Source of the DNA: SAR324 cluster bacterium
GTDB lineage: Bacteria; SAR324; JACQKK01
Direction: 5' to 3'
Assembly (NCBI GenBank): GCA_022572825.1
Contig: JACZVE010000183.1
Location: forward strand, 1-6,655
Length of the DNA: 6,655 nucleotides
The translations under genes and the position numbers were made by a program. This document shows positions 1 to 6,549 of the stretch, piece after piece (within the stretch, counting starts at the first letter, position 1; each line of letters begins with the position of its first letter). The notes beneath the pieces were generated by a model. It ran no database searches, was not told the DNA's origin, and saw only the letters and a program-made list of their open reading frames with translations.

Positions 1-18
1 TTGGTCGTTGAGCTAAAA

Positions 19-61
19 CGGAGAGGGAGGGATTCGAACCCTCGGTAGGGTTACCCCTACC
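19..61 (-). tRNA. 3' fragment of a tRNA-Ser gene (possible attachment-site copy)
   Basis: Read on the minus strand, 61-44 forms a long variable arm (GGTAGGG, loop GTAA, CCCTACC). Positions 43-27 form a perfect T arm: stem GAGGG/CCCTC around the loop TTCGAAT. Positions 26-20 give the 3' acceptor strand CCTCTCC, and 19 gives discriminator G. The long variable arm and the CCTCTCCG end are typical of bacterial tRNA-Ser. The 5' part is missing: upstream sequence on the minus strand (62-95) shows no anticodon stem-loop, D arm or GGAGAGG acceptor strand, and instead holds the palindrome AAATTGCAATTT (65-76). No CCA follows the discriminator; the next bases are TTTTAG. A tRNA 3' end without its 5' half is the usual footprint of an integrated element, but a decayed tRNA gene is also possible. 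The tRNA identity is fairly sure; the attachment-site role is inferred. Confidence 0.75.
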
Positions 62-64
62 ACA

Positions 65-76
65 AAATTGCAATTT
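65..76. repeat. 12-base perfect palindrome beside the tRNA fragment
   Basis: AAATTGCAATTT is its own reverse complement. It sits where the anticodon arm of the tRNA-Ser should be, directly next to the variable arm. It does not form a tRNA anticodon arm, which supports a sequence break at about position 62. It could be a protein-binding site near a junction or chance in a short AT-rich patch. Confidence 0.5.
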
Positions 77-183
77 GACTAGCAGCGGTCTCAAAAATAC
101 GCGCGCGCCGCGCAGAAAGCTCGAATCGGCGATTCCGGCGACTATGCACTCGCCCTGCGCGGATGGCCGTTGGAAGCGAAATC

Positions 184-192
184 TGCTATAAT
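184..192 (+). promoter_or_regulatory. Extended -10 promoter for the zinc-ribbon gene
   Basis: TGCTATAAT is a perfect TGn extension plus a consensus TATAAT hexamer (187-192). No good -35 hexamer lies 16-18 bases upstream, which is acceptable for extended -10 promoters. Transcription would start near 199, leaving a leader of about 135 bases before the ATG at 336. This is the only strong sigma-70-like site seen on the plus strand upstream of the first gene. Confidence 0.6.
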
Positions 193-277
193 TCGGGAAT
201 CCCCCCAGGTGAAGACGTGGCAGGGAACGGTCGCGCCAGGACGATGCAGCGACCGACCGGGCTGCCCGGCATGACCA

Positions 278-296
278 GGCGCCGCGGCACGGCGCC
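278..296 (+). other. GC-rich hairpin in the leader of the zinc-ribbon gene
   Basis: GGCGCCG (278-284) and CGGCGCC (290-296) form a perfect 7-bp stem with a 5-base loop. It lies about 40 bases before the start codon in the predicted 5' leader. There is no T tract after it, so it is not a standard intrinsic terminator. It could affect translation or mRNA stability; no known riboswitch family was recognised. Confidence 0.4.
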
Positions 297-335
297 GCGC
301 GTGGATGCCGCGAACAACCACGGGGAGGCGGGACT

Positions 336-734
336 ATGGCGGCCGAATCCTTGAATTGCTGGCACTGCGGTGGTTCCCTGGAAGGAATCCCGCTGCCTAT
401 CGGACTGCGGGAGGACTGCCCGGCCTGCGGCTCCTCGCTTCACGTCTGCCGCATGTGCGAATTTTACGATCCCGGCGTCAGCAAGGATTGCCGCGAGCCG
501 ATGGCCGACGAGGTGTCGGACAAGGAAGCCGCCAACCCCTGTGACTACTTCCGCTCGTGTTACGGGCTGTCCGCGGAGGACGACCGCGCGGCAGCCGATT
601 CCCGTGCCAGGCTGGAGGCGGTGTTCGGGGGCGTGGGCGGCGCCCGGCCCAAGCCAGGCGCGGGGAAGGGTGCGTCCGAGGCGGACGCCGCGCGCCGCAA
701 GCTGGATTCCCTCTTCGGCGAGGGAAAGGATTGA
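336..734 (+). CDS. Cysteine-rich zinc-ribbon-like protein, function unknown
   Basis: The protein has 132 residues. Nine cysteines fall in the first 75 residues: two CxxC pairs (C8/C11 as CWHC and C28/C31 as CPAC), a third CxxC (C38/C41, CRMC), then single cysteines at C52, C69 and C75. The block CEFYDP...CREP..D...DKE...CDYF (41-72) resembles widespread bacterial hypothetical proteins that I recognise by pattern but cannot name. The arrangement suggests one or two metal sites, most likely zinc. The C-terminal third is charged, rich in Ala and Gly and probably disordered, but carries two similar short helices, RARLEAVFGG (near 90) and ARRKLDSLFG (near 120). There is no signal peptide or membrane segment, so it is probably cytoplasmic. 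The ATG is preceded by a good GGGGAGG ribosome site, and the TATAAT promoter lies about 145 bases upstream. Function is unknown; a nucleic-acid or protein-binding role is only a guess. Confidence 0.9.
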   Translation: MAAESLNCWHCGGSLEGIPLPIGLREDCPACGSSLHVCRMCEFYDPGVSKDCREPMADEVSDKEAANPCDYFRSCYGLSAEDDRAAADSRARLEAVFGGVGGARPKPGAGKGASEADAARRKLDSLFGEGKD

Positions 735-784
735 GCGGGTAGATACCGTGCTGCGCTGAGGCGATTCCGGCAGCGATTGCAAAT

Positions 785-791
785 AGAGGAG
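785..791 (+). promoter_or_regulatory. Ribosome-binding site that fixes a TTG start
   Basis: AGAGGAG lies 6 bases before the TTG at 798. The other in-frame TTG at 777 has no comparable site upstream, and choosing it would put this purine tract inside the coding region. This decides the start in favour of 798. Confidence 0.65.
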
Positions 792-797
792 CAGACA

Positions 798-1490
798 TTG
801 CTAGCGACGAGGATAGGACGCGCAGGCGGTCTCGCGGCGATAGCGGCGTTGCTGCTCTTCGCGGCAGCCGCCGCGCCGCTGCAGGCAAGGGAGAAAATTT
901 ACCTGGGTGCGGGGATCGTCCGCGCGTCCGCGTCGGGCGACCTGGATGGGATTCTGGTCTTCCGTGATGTCGACCATCCCGTCAATGGCCCGTTGGTTCA
1001 CCCAGGAAAGCTGGAAAACGGCGGGGGCCTGACTCTGCTAGGCGGCGCGATGGTGCTGGATTGGCTCGGCCTGGAACTGGAACTGAATGCAACCCGCCAC
1101 GACTCGACCCATAACGGCCTGCCGGGCGAGCAGATCGATGCCGACCTGTTCTCCCTGATCGCTGCCGTGCGGTTTTTGGGGGCCATCACCGACTCCTGGG
1201 AAGTGTTCGGCAGGGTCGGGCTGGGAGGCCACACGCTGTCCTACGAGAACAACACGACCGTGCCCGGAAGTTCGCTCCGCCTGGACTCCGAGCTGAGCGG
1301 TTTCGGCTTCATGGCCGGGGTGGGCACCGCGATTCTTCTCGGCCCCGTGGGTATCGAGCTGTCCGTCAGCCAGCACGAGGTCACGTTCACAGACCTCGAC
1401 ACCGCGGACGACCACGGGGACATCCCGGATGCGGACATGAGCTTCACCAAGGTCAGCCTGACCCTGTTCGTGCACTTCTCTCCCAAATGA
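798..1490 (+). CDS. Exported outer-membrane beta-barrel protein (OmpA/OmpW-like fold)
   Basis: From the TTG at 798 the protein has 230 residues. It starts with a basic end (R5, R8), a hydrophobic run rich in Ala and Leu (about 11-27) and a likely signal peptidase I site after LQA (residue 30), giving a mature protein of about 200 residues. The mature part alternates short amphipathic strands with polar turns: KIYLGAGIVRAS, GGLTLLGGAMVLDWLGLELELNATR, LFSLIAAVRF, WEVFGRVGLGGHTLSY, GFGFMAGVGTAILLGPVGIELSVSQHE and a final TKVSLTLFVHFSPK. This fits an eight-stranded porin-like OMP_b-brl barrel, although the chain ends in SPK after the last aromatic residue rather than in Phe. The gene follows the zinc-ribbon gene by 63 bases on the same strand and may share its transcript. 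It converges on kdgK, 45 bases away. No specific ligand or role can be named. Confidence 0.85.
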   Translation: MLATRIGRAGGLAAIAALLLFAAAAAPLQAREKIYLGAGIVRASASGDLDGILVFRDVDHPVNGPLVHPGKLENGGGLTLLGGAMVLDWLGLELELNATRHDSTHNGLPGEQIDADLFSLIAAVRFLGAITDSWEVFGRVGLGGHTLSYENNTTVPGSSLRLDSELSGFGFMAGVGTAILLGPVGIELSVSQHEVTFTDLDTADDHGDIPDADMSFTKVSLTLFVHFSPK

Positions 1491-1535
1491 GGCGGCGGTT
1501 AGCCGGGGGCGGCGCAGGGCTCCGACCGGGGGCCA

Positions 1536-2519
1536 CTAGCGGTCGACCCGGCGGGGATCGACCGCCCCGCGCTCCACCAGCTCCAGCAAATCTTCGCGCG
1601 TGGCCCAGGTCGTATCGCCCCGGTAGGTCTGTTTGAGCGCCGCCATGGCGTTTCCGCACAGGAGGCCGTAGGGCACGTCGCGTTCCAGCCATCCGTAGAG
1701 GAAGCCCGCCGCGAAGGCGTCTCCGGCCCCGATGCGATCCTGCACCTCGGTGGGAAACACCGGGTATCGCCGCACTGTATCTTTCTCGCGCTCATAGGCG
1801 ATGGCGCCGTCCGAGCCCAGCGTTACCACCACCAGTGGCAAGCGATAGGCGGCGGCGAAGGATTTCAGGGCGGGCTCCGGCGCTTCGGGGAGGCCGAACA
1901 GGTTGCACAGGTCGCCCAGGCCGCTGAAGAGGACCTCGACAAACGGGAAGGCGGCCTCGAGGGTCTCCCGCGCGGCCGCCGCCGGCCACAGCTTGGCGCG
2001 GTAATTCACGTCCAGCGTCACCTTGCAACCCGCCGCACGGGCCTTGCGCGCGGAGGCCAGCCAGGCCTCGCGGCAACCCGGTGCGAGGGCCGGAGTGACG
2101 CCGGTCAGGTGGAGCAGGGAGCCGGAAGCGAGAAAGCCGTAGTCCAGCGCTTGGGGCTCGAGCAGGGAGATTGCCGAGCCTTTGCGCTCGTAGATGACCC
2201 GATTGGAGCGGGGAGCCGCGCCGGGCTCGATGAGGTAGAGACCCGCCTTCTCGTCGCCATCGCACCAGATCACGTGGGAGGTGTCCACACCATGCGAGCC
2301 GATCTCCCGCGCGATGCGGCGCCCGATGGGGTTGTCCGGCAACCGGGAGACCCAGCTCACCCGCTTTCCCAACCGCGCCAGGGCGATGGCCAGGTTCGAC
2401 TCGGTGCCGCCGATGGCCACGTCCAGCACGGTGGCGCTCTCCAGCGCGACGCCGCGGGGCGAGGAGAGCCGCAGCATGGTCTCGCCCCAGGTGATCACGT
2501 CGAAGGCCGTATCGCTCAT
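1536..2519 (-). CDS. kdgK: PfkB-family sugar kinase, probable 2-keto-3-deoxygluconate kinase
   Basis: The protein has 327 residues, normal for ribokinase/PfkB enzymes. The N-terminal strand FDVITWGETMLRLS (6-19) resembles KDG kinases. The glycine-rich sugar-binding signature GGTESNLAIALARLG is at 37-51. DVNYRAKLW (170-178) matches the DxNxRxxLW segment typical of KDG kinases. TLGSDGA (233-239) and GAGDAFAAGFL (264-274) form the ATP/anion-hole site, with D267 as the expected catalytic base. KDG kinase phosphorylates 2-keto-3-deoxygluconate with ATP to KDPG, feeding the Entner-Doudoroff aldolase during uronate or pectin breakdown, in the cytoplasm. The ATG at 2519 is preferred over TTG/ATG codons at 2561 and 2558 because a GGGGAT tract precedes it and homology begins just after it. 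It is the last gene of a possible ileS-membrane protein-kdgK transcript. No other Entner-Doudoroff gene is in view, so another PfkB substrate cannot be excluded. Confidence 0.85.
   Translation of the reverse strand: MSDTAFDVITWGETMLRLSSPRGVALESATVLDVAIGGTESNLAIALARLGKRVSWVSRLPDNPIGRRIAREIGSHGVDTSHVIWCDGDEKAGLYLIEPGAAPRSNRVIYERKGSAISLLEPQALDYGFLASGSLLHLTGVTPALAPGCREAWLASARKARAAGCKVTLDVNYRAKLWPAAAARETLEAAFPFVEVLFSGLGDLCNLFGLPEAPEPALKSFAAAYRLPLVVVTLGSDGAIAYEREKDTVRRYPVFPTEVQDRIGAGDAFAAGFLYGWLERDVPYGLLCGNAMAALKQTYRGDTTWATREDLLELVERGAVDPRRVDR
1539..1565. terminator. Possible bidirectional terminator hairpin between convergent genes
   Basis: GCGGTCGA (1539-1546) and TCGACCGC (1558-1565) are perfect 8-base inverted repeats. 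CCC/GGG inside the spacer can extend the stem. It covers the last codons of kdgK and lies about 50 bases past the stop of the outer-membrane gene, where both transcripts should end. There is no T tract on either strand, so it would be an atypical or Rho-assisted terminator, or only a strong RNA structure. Confidence 0.35.
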
Positions 2520-2579
2520 GGATGATCCCCGCTTCGCGGCTGCCTGCGCCCGGCCCATCAATAAGCCCGACGGGGGCGG

Positions 2580-2876
2580 TTATCGCTGGGAGGGCAGCAC
2601 CCGCTTCCATGCGGCGGGTATGAGCCGCCCGGCCCGCGCCTCGATGGCCGCGTAATTCTTCTGCGCCAGGATGGCCGCGCCGCCATAGGCCTCCCACGCG
2701 GTGACCATGAATACCGAGAAGGCGCCGATGATCAGCAGTGCGCCGAAGAAGTAGGCCAGGTAGACGAAGTTGAAAGTGGAGCGCGAGGCGAGGAACCCCC
2801 ACAGAGGTTCCACCTGTCCTTCCGCGAGCAGTCCCTTGCCGGCAGCCGCGGCGAGAGTCTCCTTTTTGATTCGCAA
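2580..2876 (-). CDS. Short membrane protein, probable truncated DUF2157-like protein
   Basis: The protein has 98 residues. The start is a TTG at 2876 with a GGGGGAGAG ribosome site 4-6 bases upstream; no ATG fits. Residues 1-30 form a short soluble helix pair (KKETLAAAAGKGLLAEGQVEPLWGFL in outline). Residues 36-60 are one hydrophobic segment, followed by AWEAYGG (60-66). This N-terminal part closely resembles, from memory, DUF2157-type multi-pass membrane proteins of proteobacteria, which are normally several hundred residues long. Here, after about residue 71, the hydrophobic helices expected next are replaced by a polar basic tail (about 72-98, ending VLPSQR) and a stop. The other two frames after this point also give no membrane helices, so a simple frameshift does not explain it. 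The gene lies 55 bases after ileS and 60 bases before kdgK. It may be a deletion product fused to the end of another gene, or a genuine short variant. Function unknown. Confidence 0.65.
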   Translation of the reverse strand: MRIKKETLAAAAGKGLLAEGQVEPLWGFLASRSTFNFVYLAYFFGALLIIGAFSVFMVTAWEAYGGAAILAQKNYAAIEARAGRLIPAAWKRVLPSQR

Positions 2877-2931
2877 GGTTCTCTCCCCCGCTTTGCGTGA
2901 ATTCGGCGCGGCCCCGCTGGCCGCTCGCCGC

Positions 2932-5900
2932 TTACCGTTGCCGCGCCAACTCGATGCGCCAATGGTCGGAGCGCATCGTATGCTCCACGCTGAACTCGGG
3001 CTGAAAGCCGCCGTCGCCCCACTCGCTGGCCAGGGTTTCCGCCATGATGAAGTCCTTGTACTGCCGTAGCGCCTGTTCCACGGCCGGGCTGCCCGCGATG
3101 CGCAGGCGGATGCGGTCCGCGATGCGCAGATCGGCCTGCTTGCGGGCATCCTGCACGGTACGCACCAGTTCGCGGGCCAGGCCCTCGCGCAACAGCTCGT
3201 CGTCAAGGCGGGTATCCAGCGCCACCAGATAGCCCTCCCCTTCGGCCGAGGTGTAGCCCTCCGCCGAGGCGGTTTCCACCAGCACGTCCTCCGGCTCCAG
3301 GGTGATCTCCCCTCCGGCCACGGGCAGGGTGAAGGATTGCCCCTGGGCCACGCGGGCGGCGATTCCGGCACCGTCCGCCTCCGCGCAGGCCTGGCGGATC
3401 GCCGGGATCCGCTTGCCGTAGCGCTTGCCCAGCCGGGGCAGGTTGGGCTTGATGCGGTAGGTCACCAGCTCGGCGTCGCGGGCGATGAATTCCAGGGCTT
3501 TCACGTTGAGCTCTTCGACAATCTGGTCGCAATGCGTTTCCACGGCGCGGGCCGCGGCGTCGTCCGGCGCGCGCACCAGCAGGCGGCTGAGCGGCTGGCG
3601 CACACGGTGTCCCGATGTGGCGCGGGCGGCGCGGCCCAGGGAAACCACGCGCTGCACCACGGCGGTTTCGGCCAGCAGATTCGCATCGGCGCGGCCTGCT
3701 TCGCCTTGCGGCCAAGGCTCCATGTGCACGCTCAGGGGCGAGTCCGGCCGCACCCGGCGCACCAGGTTTTGGTGCAGCGCCTCGGCCAACATCGGCATGA
3801 ACGGCGCGATGAGCTTGTTCGTCGTCGTGAGGCACTCGTAGAGCGTCAGATAGGCCGACTGCTTGTCGTCGCCCATCTCGGATTTCCAGAAGCGCCGCCG
3901 GTTACGGCGAATGTACCAGTTGCTGAGTTGGTCCACGAACGCCTCGATGGCCTCGCCGGCGGACCTGTTGTCGTACTGGTCCATCCCCGCGGTGACGCGC
4001 TCGAGGGTGTCCTCCAGCAGGGCCAGAATCCAGCGGTCGATCTCGGGGCGCTTGGCCGGGGGCACCTGCCGTGACAGGTCGATTTGGTCCAGGTTGGCAT
4101 AGGTGACGAAGAACGCGTAGGTGTTCCAGTAGGTATTGAGGAAGCCCGCGGCCACCTCGGAGACGATTTCGAGCGAGATGCGCTTCTGGGCATCCGGCGC
4201 CGAGCGCACCAGGAAAAACCAGCGCAGCGGGTCCGCTCCGGCGGAGTTGAAGACGTCGTCCGGGTCGACGATGTTGCCCAGGGATTTGGACATCTTCTTG
4301 CCGTCGGAATCGACCACGTGAGAAAGGCAGATGACGTTCCTGAATGCCACGGAATCCGACACCAGCGCGGCGATGGCGTGCAGGGTGTAGAACCACCCGC
4401 GGGTCTGGTCGATGGCCTCGACGATGAAGTCGGCCGGAAAATGGGTCGCGAAGATTTCCTGGTTCTCCCAGGGGTAGTGAAACTGGGCATAGGACATCGC
4501 GCCCGAGTCGAACCAGCAATCGATCACCTCGGGCACCCGACGCAGCTCCCTGCCCGTCTCCGGATGGACGAAGGTGACCTCATCCACCGACGGGCGGTGC
4601 AGATCCAGATCGGCCAGGGAGCGCCCGGAGAGCGCCTCCAGCTCGGCGACGGAGCCCACGCAGATCATCTCGCCGCTGCCGTCCGTCCAGACGGGCAGGG
4701 GCGTTCCCCAGAAGCGCTCGCGGGAGAGGGCCCAGTCCACATTATTCTCCAGCCAGTTGCCGAAGCGCCCGTCGCGAATGTACTCCGGCACCCAGTTGAC
4801 GGTGGCGTTGAGTTCGACCATGCGCTCCTTGACCGCCGTGGTACGGATGTACCAGGCCTCCTTGGCGTAATAAATCAGCGGATCGCCGGTGCGCCAGCCA
4901 AAGGGGTAGTTGTGCAGATACGTGCCTTCGCGGTAGATCAGCCCGCGCTCCCTTAGGATAGCAGTCAGGGTGGGATCGGCATCCTTGAAGAACTTGCCCG
5001 CAACTGGCCTCACCTCCGGCTTGAAGCAGCCGTCCAGTCCCACGCCGTGCAGCACGGGCAGGCCGTTGGCCCGGCCCAGCCGCAGGTCGTTGGCACCATA
5101 GGCGGGCGCAACGTGGACGATTCCGGTGCCTTCTGCGGTGGAGACGAAGTCTCCGGCCAGCACCCTGCAGATATCCTCATCGGTGGGGAGGTAATCGAAG
5201 AGGCGCTGGTAGCGCTGGCCGACCAGCGCGGCGCCCTTGACGCGTTTTTCCACGGTGCGGGGCGCTTCGCCCAGCGCCGCGCCAACCAGCGCCTCGGCCA
5301 CAATCAGCGTTTCGTCCCCGACCGCGACGAATGCATAGTCCACCTCGGGATGGACAGCCAGGGCGGCGTTGGAAGGCAGCGTCCAGGGCGTGGTCGTCCA
5401 GACCAGGAACGAGGTGCCCGGCGTGTTCTCCAGCGGGAAGCGCACGTAGAGCGAAGGGTCTTCCACTTCCTGGTAGCCCAGCGCCACCTCGTGAGAGGAA
5501 AGCGTGGCGCCGATGCGCGGGTCGTAGGGCACCACTTTGTAGTCCTGGTATATCAGTCCCTTGTCCCAGATCACTTTCAGCAGGTACCAGACCGATTCGA
5601 TATACGCGTTGTCCAGCGTGTAATAGGCGTTCTTCATATCGACCCAGAAGCCCATCCGTTCCGTGTTCTGCTCCCAGGCCTCGATGTACCGCATGACCGA
5701 TTCCCGGCAGCGGCGGTTGAACTCCACGATGCCCACTTCCTCTTCGATGCGCTTTTTGTCGAAGATGCCCAGCTCCTTTTCGATCTCGTGCTCGACGGGC
5801 AGGCCATGGGTGTCCCAGCCGGCCTTGCGCGGGGCGTGGCAGCCGCGCATGGTCTTGTAGCGCGGGTAGATATCCTTGTAGGTACGGGCCAGCACGTGAT

Positions 5901-6072
5901 GGATGCCGGGCCGGCCGTTGGCGGTGGGAGGGCCGTCGTTCCAGATGAACAGGGGCCGGCCCTGCGACTGCCGCAAGGTCTTGCGAAACACGTCGTGCTC
6001 CCGCCAGAAGGCCAGCACGCCTGTTTCCAGGAGCGGTGCATCGTAACGGCTGGAGACTTCCTCGAACGTCAT
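2932..6072 (-). CDS. ileS: Isoleucyl-tRNA synthetase, type 2 (eukaryote-like), with GIHH in place of HIGH
   Basis: The enzyme charges tRNA-Ile with isoleucine using ATP, in the cytoplasm. It has 1046 residues, a full-length class I synthetase. In order: Rossmann catalytic core with DGPPTANGRPGIHH (46-59), where the HIGH motif reads GIHH (56-59); KAGWDTHGLPVE (83-94); the CP1 editing domain with WTTTPWTLPSN (225-235) and HVAPAYGANDL (320-330), whose D329 should be the editing aspartate; DQTRGWF (555-561); and KMSKS (593-597). The anticodon-binding helical domain includes SNWYIRRNRRRFW (717-729). The C-terminal part (about 860-1046) has the type 2 pattern, with no CxxC zinc site as in type 1 enzymes. 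The ATG at 6072 is preferred: GGGAG lies 8 bases upstream, and homology begins at MTFEEVSSRYDAP. The frame stays open for 81 more codons upstream, but that extension is not synthetase-like. The usual ribF and lspA neighbours are absent. The enzyme looks intact and functional. Confidence 0.97.
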   Translation of the reverse strand: MTFEEVSSRYDAPLLETGVLAFWREHDVFRKTLRQSQGRPLFIWNDGPPTANGRPGIHHVLARTYKDIYPRYKTMRGCHAPRKAGWDTHGLPVEHEIEKELGIFDKKRIEEEVGIVEFNRRCRESVMRYIEAWEQNTERMGFWVDMKNAYYTLDNAYIESVWYLLKVIWDKGLIYQDYKVVPYDPRIGATLSSHEVALGYQEVEDPSLYVRFPLENTPGTSFLVWTTTPWTLPSNAALAVHPEVDYAFVAVGDETLIVAEALVGAALGEAPRTVEKRVKGAALVGQRYQRLFDYLPTDEDICRVLAGDFVSTAEGTGIVHVAPAYGANDLRLGRANGLPVLHGVGLDGCFKPEVRPVAGKFFKDADPTLTAILRERGLIYREGTYLHNYPFGWRTGDPLIYYAKEAWYIRTTAVKERMVELNATVNWVPEYIRDGRFGNWLENNVDWALSRERFWGTPLPVWTDGSGEMICVGSVAELEALSGRSLADLDLHRPSVDEVTFVHPETGRELRRVPEVIDCWFDSGAMSYAQFHYPWENQEIFATHFPADFIVEAIDQTRGWFYTLHAIAALVSDSVAFRNVICLSHVVDSDGKKMSKSLGNIVDPDDVFNSAGADPLRWFFLVRSAPDAQKRISLEIVSEVAAGFLNTYWNTYAFFVTYANLDQIDLSRQVPPAKRPEIDRWILALLEDTLERVTAGMDQYDNRSAGEAIEAFVDQLSNWYIRRNRRRFWKSEMGDDKQSAYLTLYECLTTTNKLIAPFMPMLAEALHQNLVRRVRPDSPLSVHMEPWPQGEAGRADANLLAETAVVQRVVSLGRAARATSGHRVRQPLSRLLVRAPDDAAARAVETHCDQIVEELNVKALEFIARDAELVTYRIKPNLPRLGKRYGKRIPAIRQACAEADGAGIAARVAQGQSFTLPVAGGEITLEPEDVLVETASAEGYTSAEGEGYLVALDTRLDDELLREGLARELVRTVQDARKQADLRIADRIRLRIAGSPAVEQALRQYKDFIMAETLASEWGDGGFQPEFSVEHTMRSDHWRIELARQR

Positions 6073-6444
6073 CCCGGATACTCCCAGTGCTGTGGGCCGA
6101 ATCAGCCGGCGGCCAAACCAATTGCCCCGGCATCCGTCGCTCGGAGTGGCAGGGAACGGAGCGCCGGCTGCCGCCCCGAATGGGCGTTTCGCGATACCGC
6201 CCGGAATCGCCGCGCCCTCACGGATCACGGCCTTCAGAGGGGAAAGGTCCCCGGCGGGGCATGCACCCGGCCGCCTGCCTCCGGCCCGCTCACGGAGATC
6301 AGCCGGCAGAGCCATCCCGCGCTAGCTGCCCGGATCAAGGGGGCGGCTCAGGGGCGATCTTCGCCGGAGGCAGGCACAGGACTCGAACCGTCCCCCGATC
6401 GCCGCGGCCGGGTACATCCGGGTACTCCGCCCATCAGCCCTTTT

Positions 6445-6464
6445 CGGCCTCGGCGGGCAGGCCG
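6445..6464. other. Hairpin in the ileS upstream region
   Basis: CGGCCT and AGGCCG form a perfect 6-bp stem with an 8-base loop. On the minus strand it is followed by AAAAGG rather than a T run, and on the plus strand by ACAACG, so it is not a standard terminator in either direction. It may shape the ileS leader RNA. Confidence 0.3.
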
Positions 6465-6549
6465 ACAACGAAGGGAATGGCTGTGCTGGCGCGGTTGCGT
6501 GATGGAATGTTTCTAATGGCTCCCCACGGAAAAGGCAATATCCAGCGAC

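Noticed and set aside
1..18. TAGCTCAA on the minus strand, resembling a D-arm of a second tRNA
   Set aside because: No acceptor strand or GG of the D-loop is present, and the window ends after 18 bases.
163..354. A 63-codon plus-strand frame running into the zinc-ribbon gene
   Set aside because: Its start lies upstream of the promoter, no ribosome site is seen, and it overlaps a better gene in another frame.
1792..2802. A 336-codon minus-strand frame overlapping kdgK and the short membrane gene
   Set aside because: It is another frame of the kdgK region, with low-complexity Arg/Gly/Pro content and no domain; kdgK itself is unambiguous.
6230..6262. Resemblance of AGAGGGGAAAGGTCCCCGG to the RNase P conserved region
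   Set aside because: Only a short similarity around a simple hairpin; none of the other conserved RNase P RNA regions follow.
6372..6400. A tRNA-like T-loop (GGTTCGAGTCC on the minus strand) in the ileS upstream region
   Set aside because: Only two base pairs flank the loop, no partner for the acceptor strand GTGCCTGCC is found upstream, and no anticodon arm is visible.
6481..6500. A sigma-54-like element (TGGCGCGGTTGC)
   Set aside because: The GG to GC spacing is 7 bases instead of the required 10.
5047..6516. A 489-codon open frame on the plus strand opposite ileS
   Set aside because: It lies mostly antisense to a certain ileS, has no recognisable domain, and long open antisense frames are common in GC-rich DNA.
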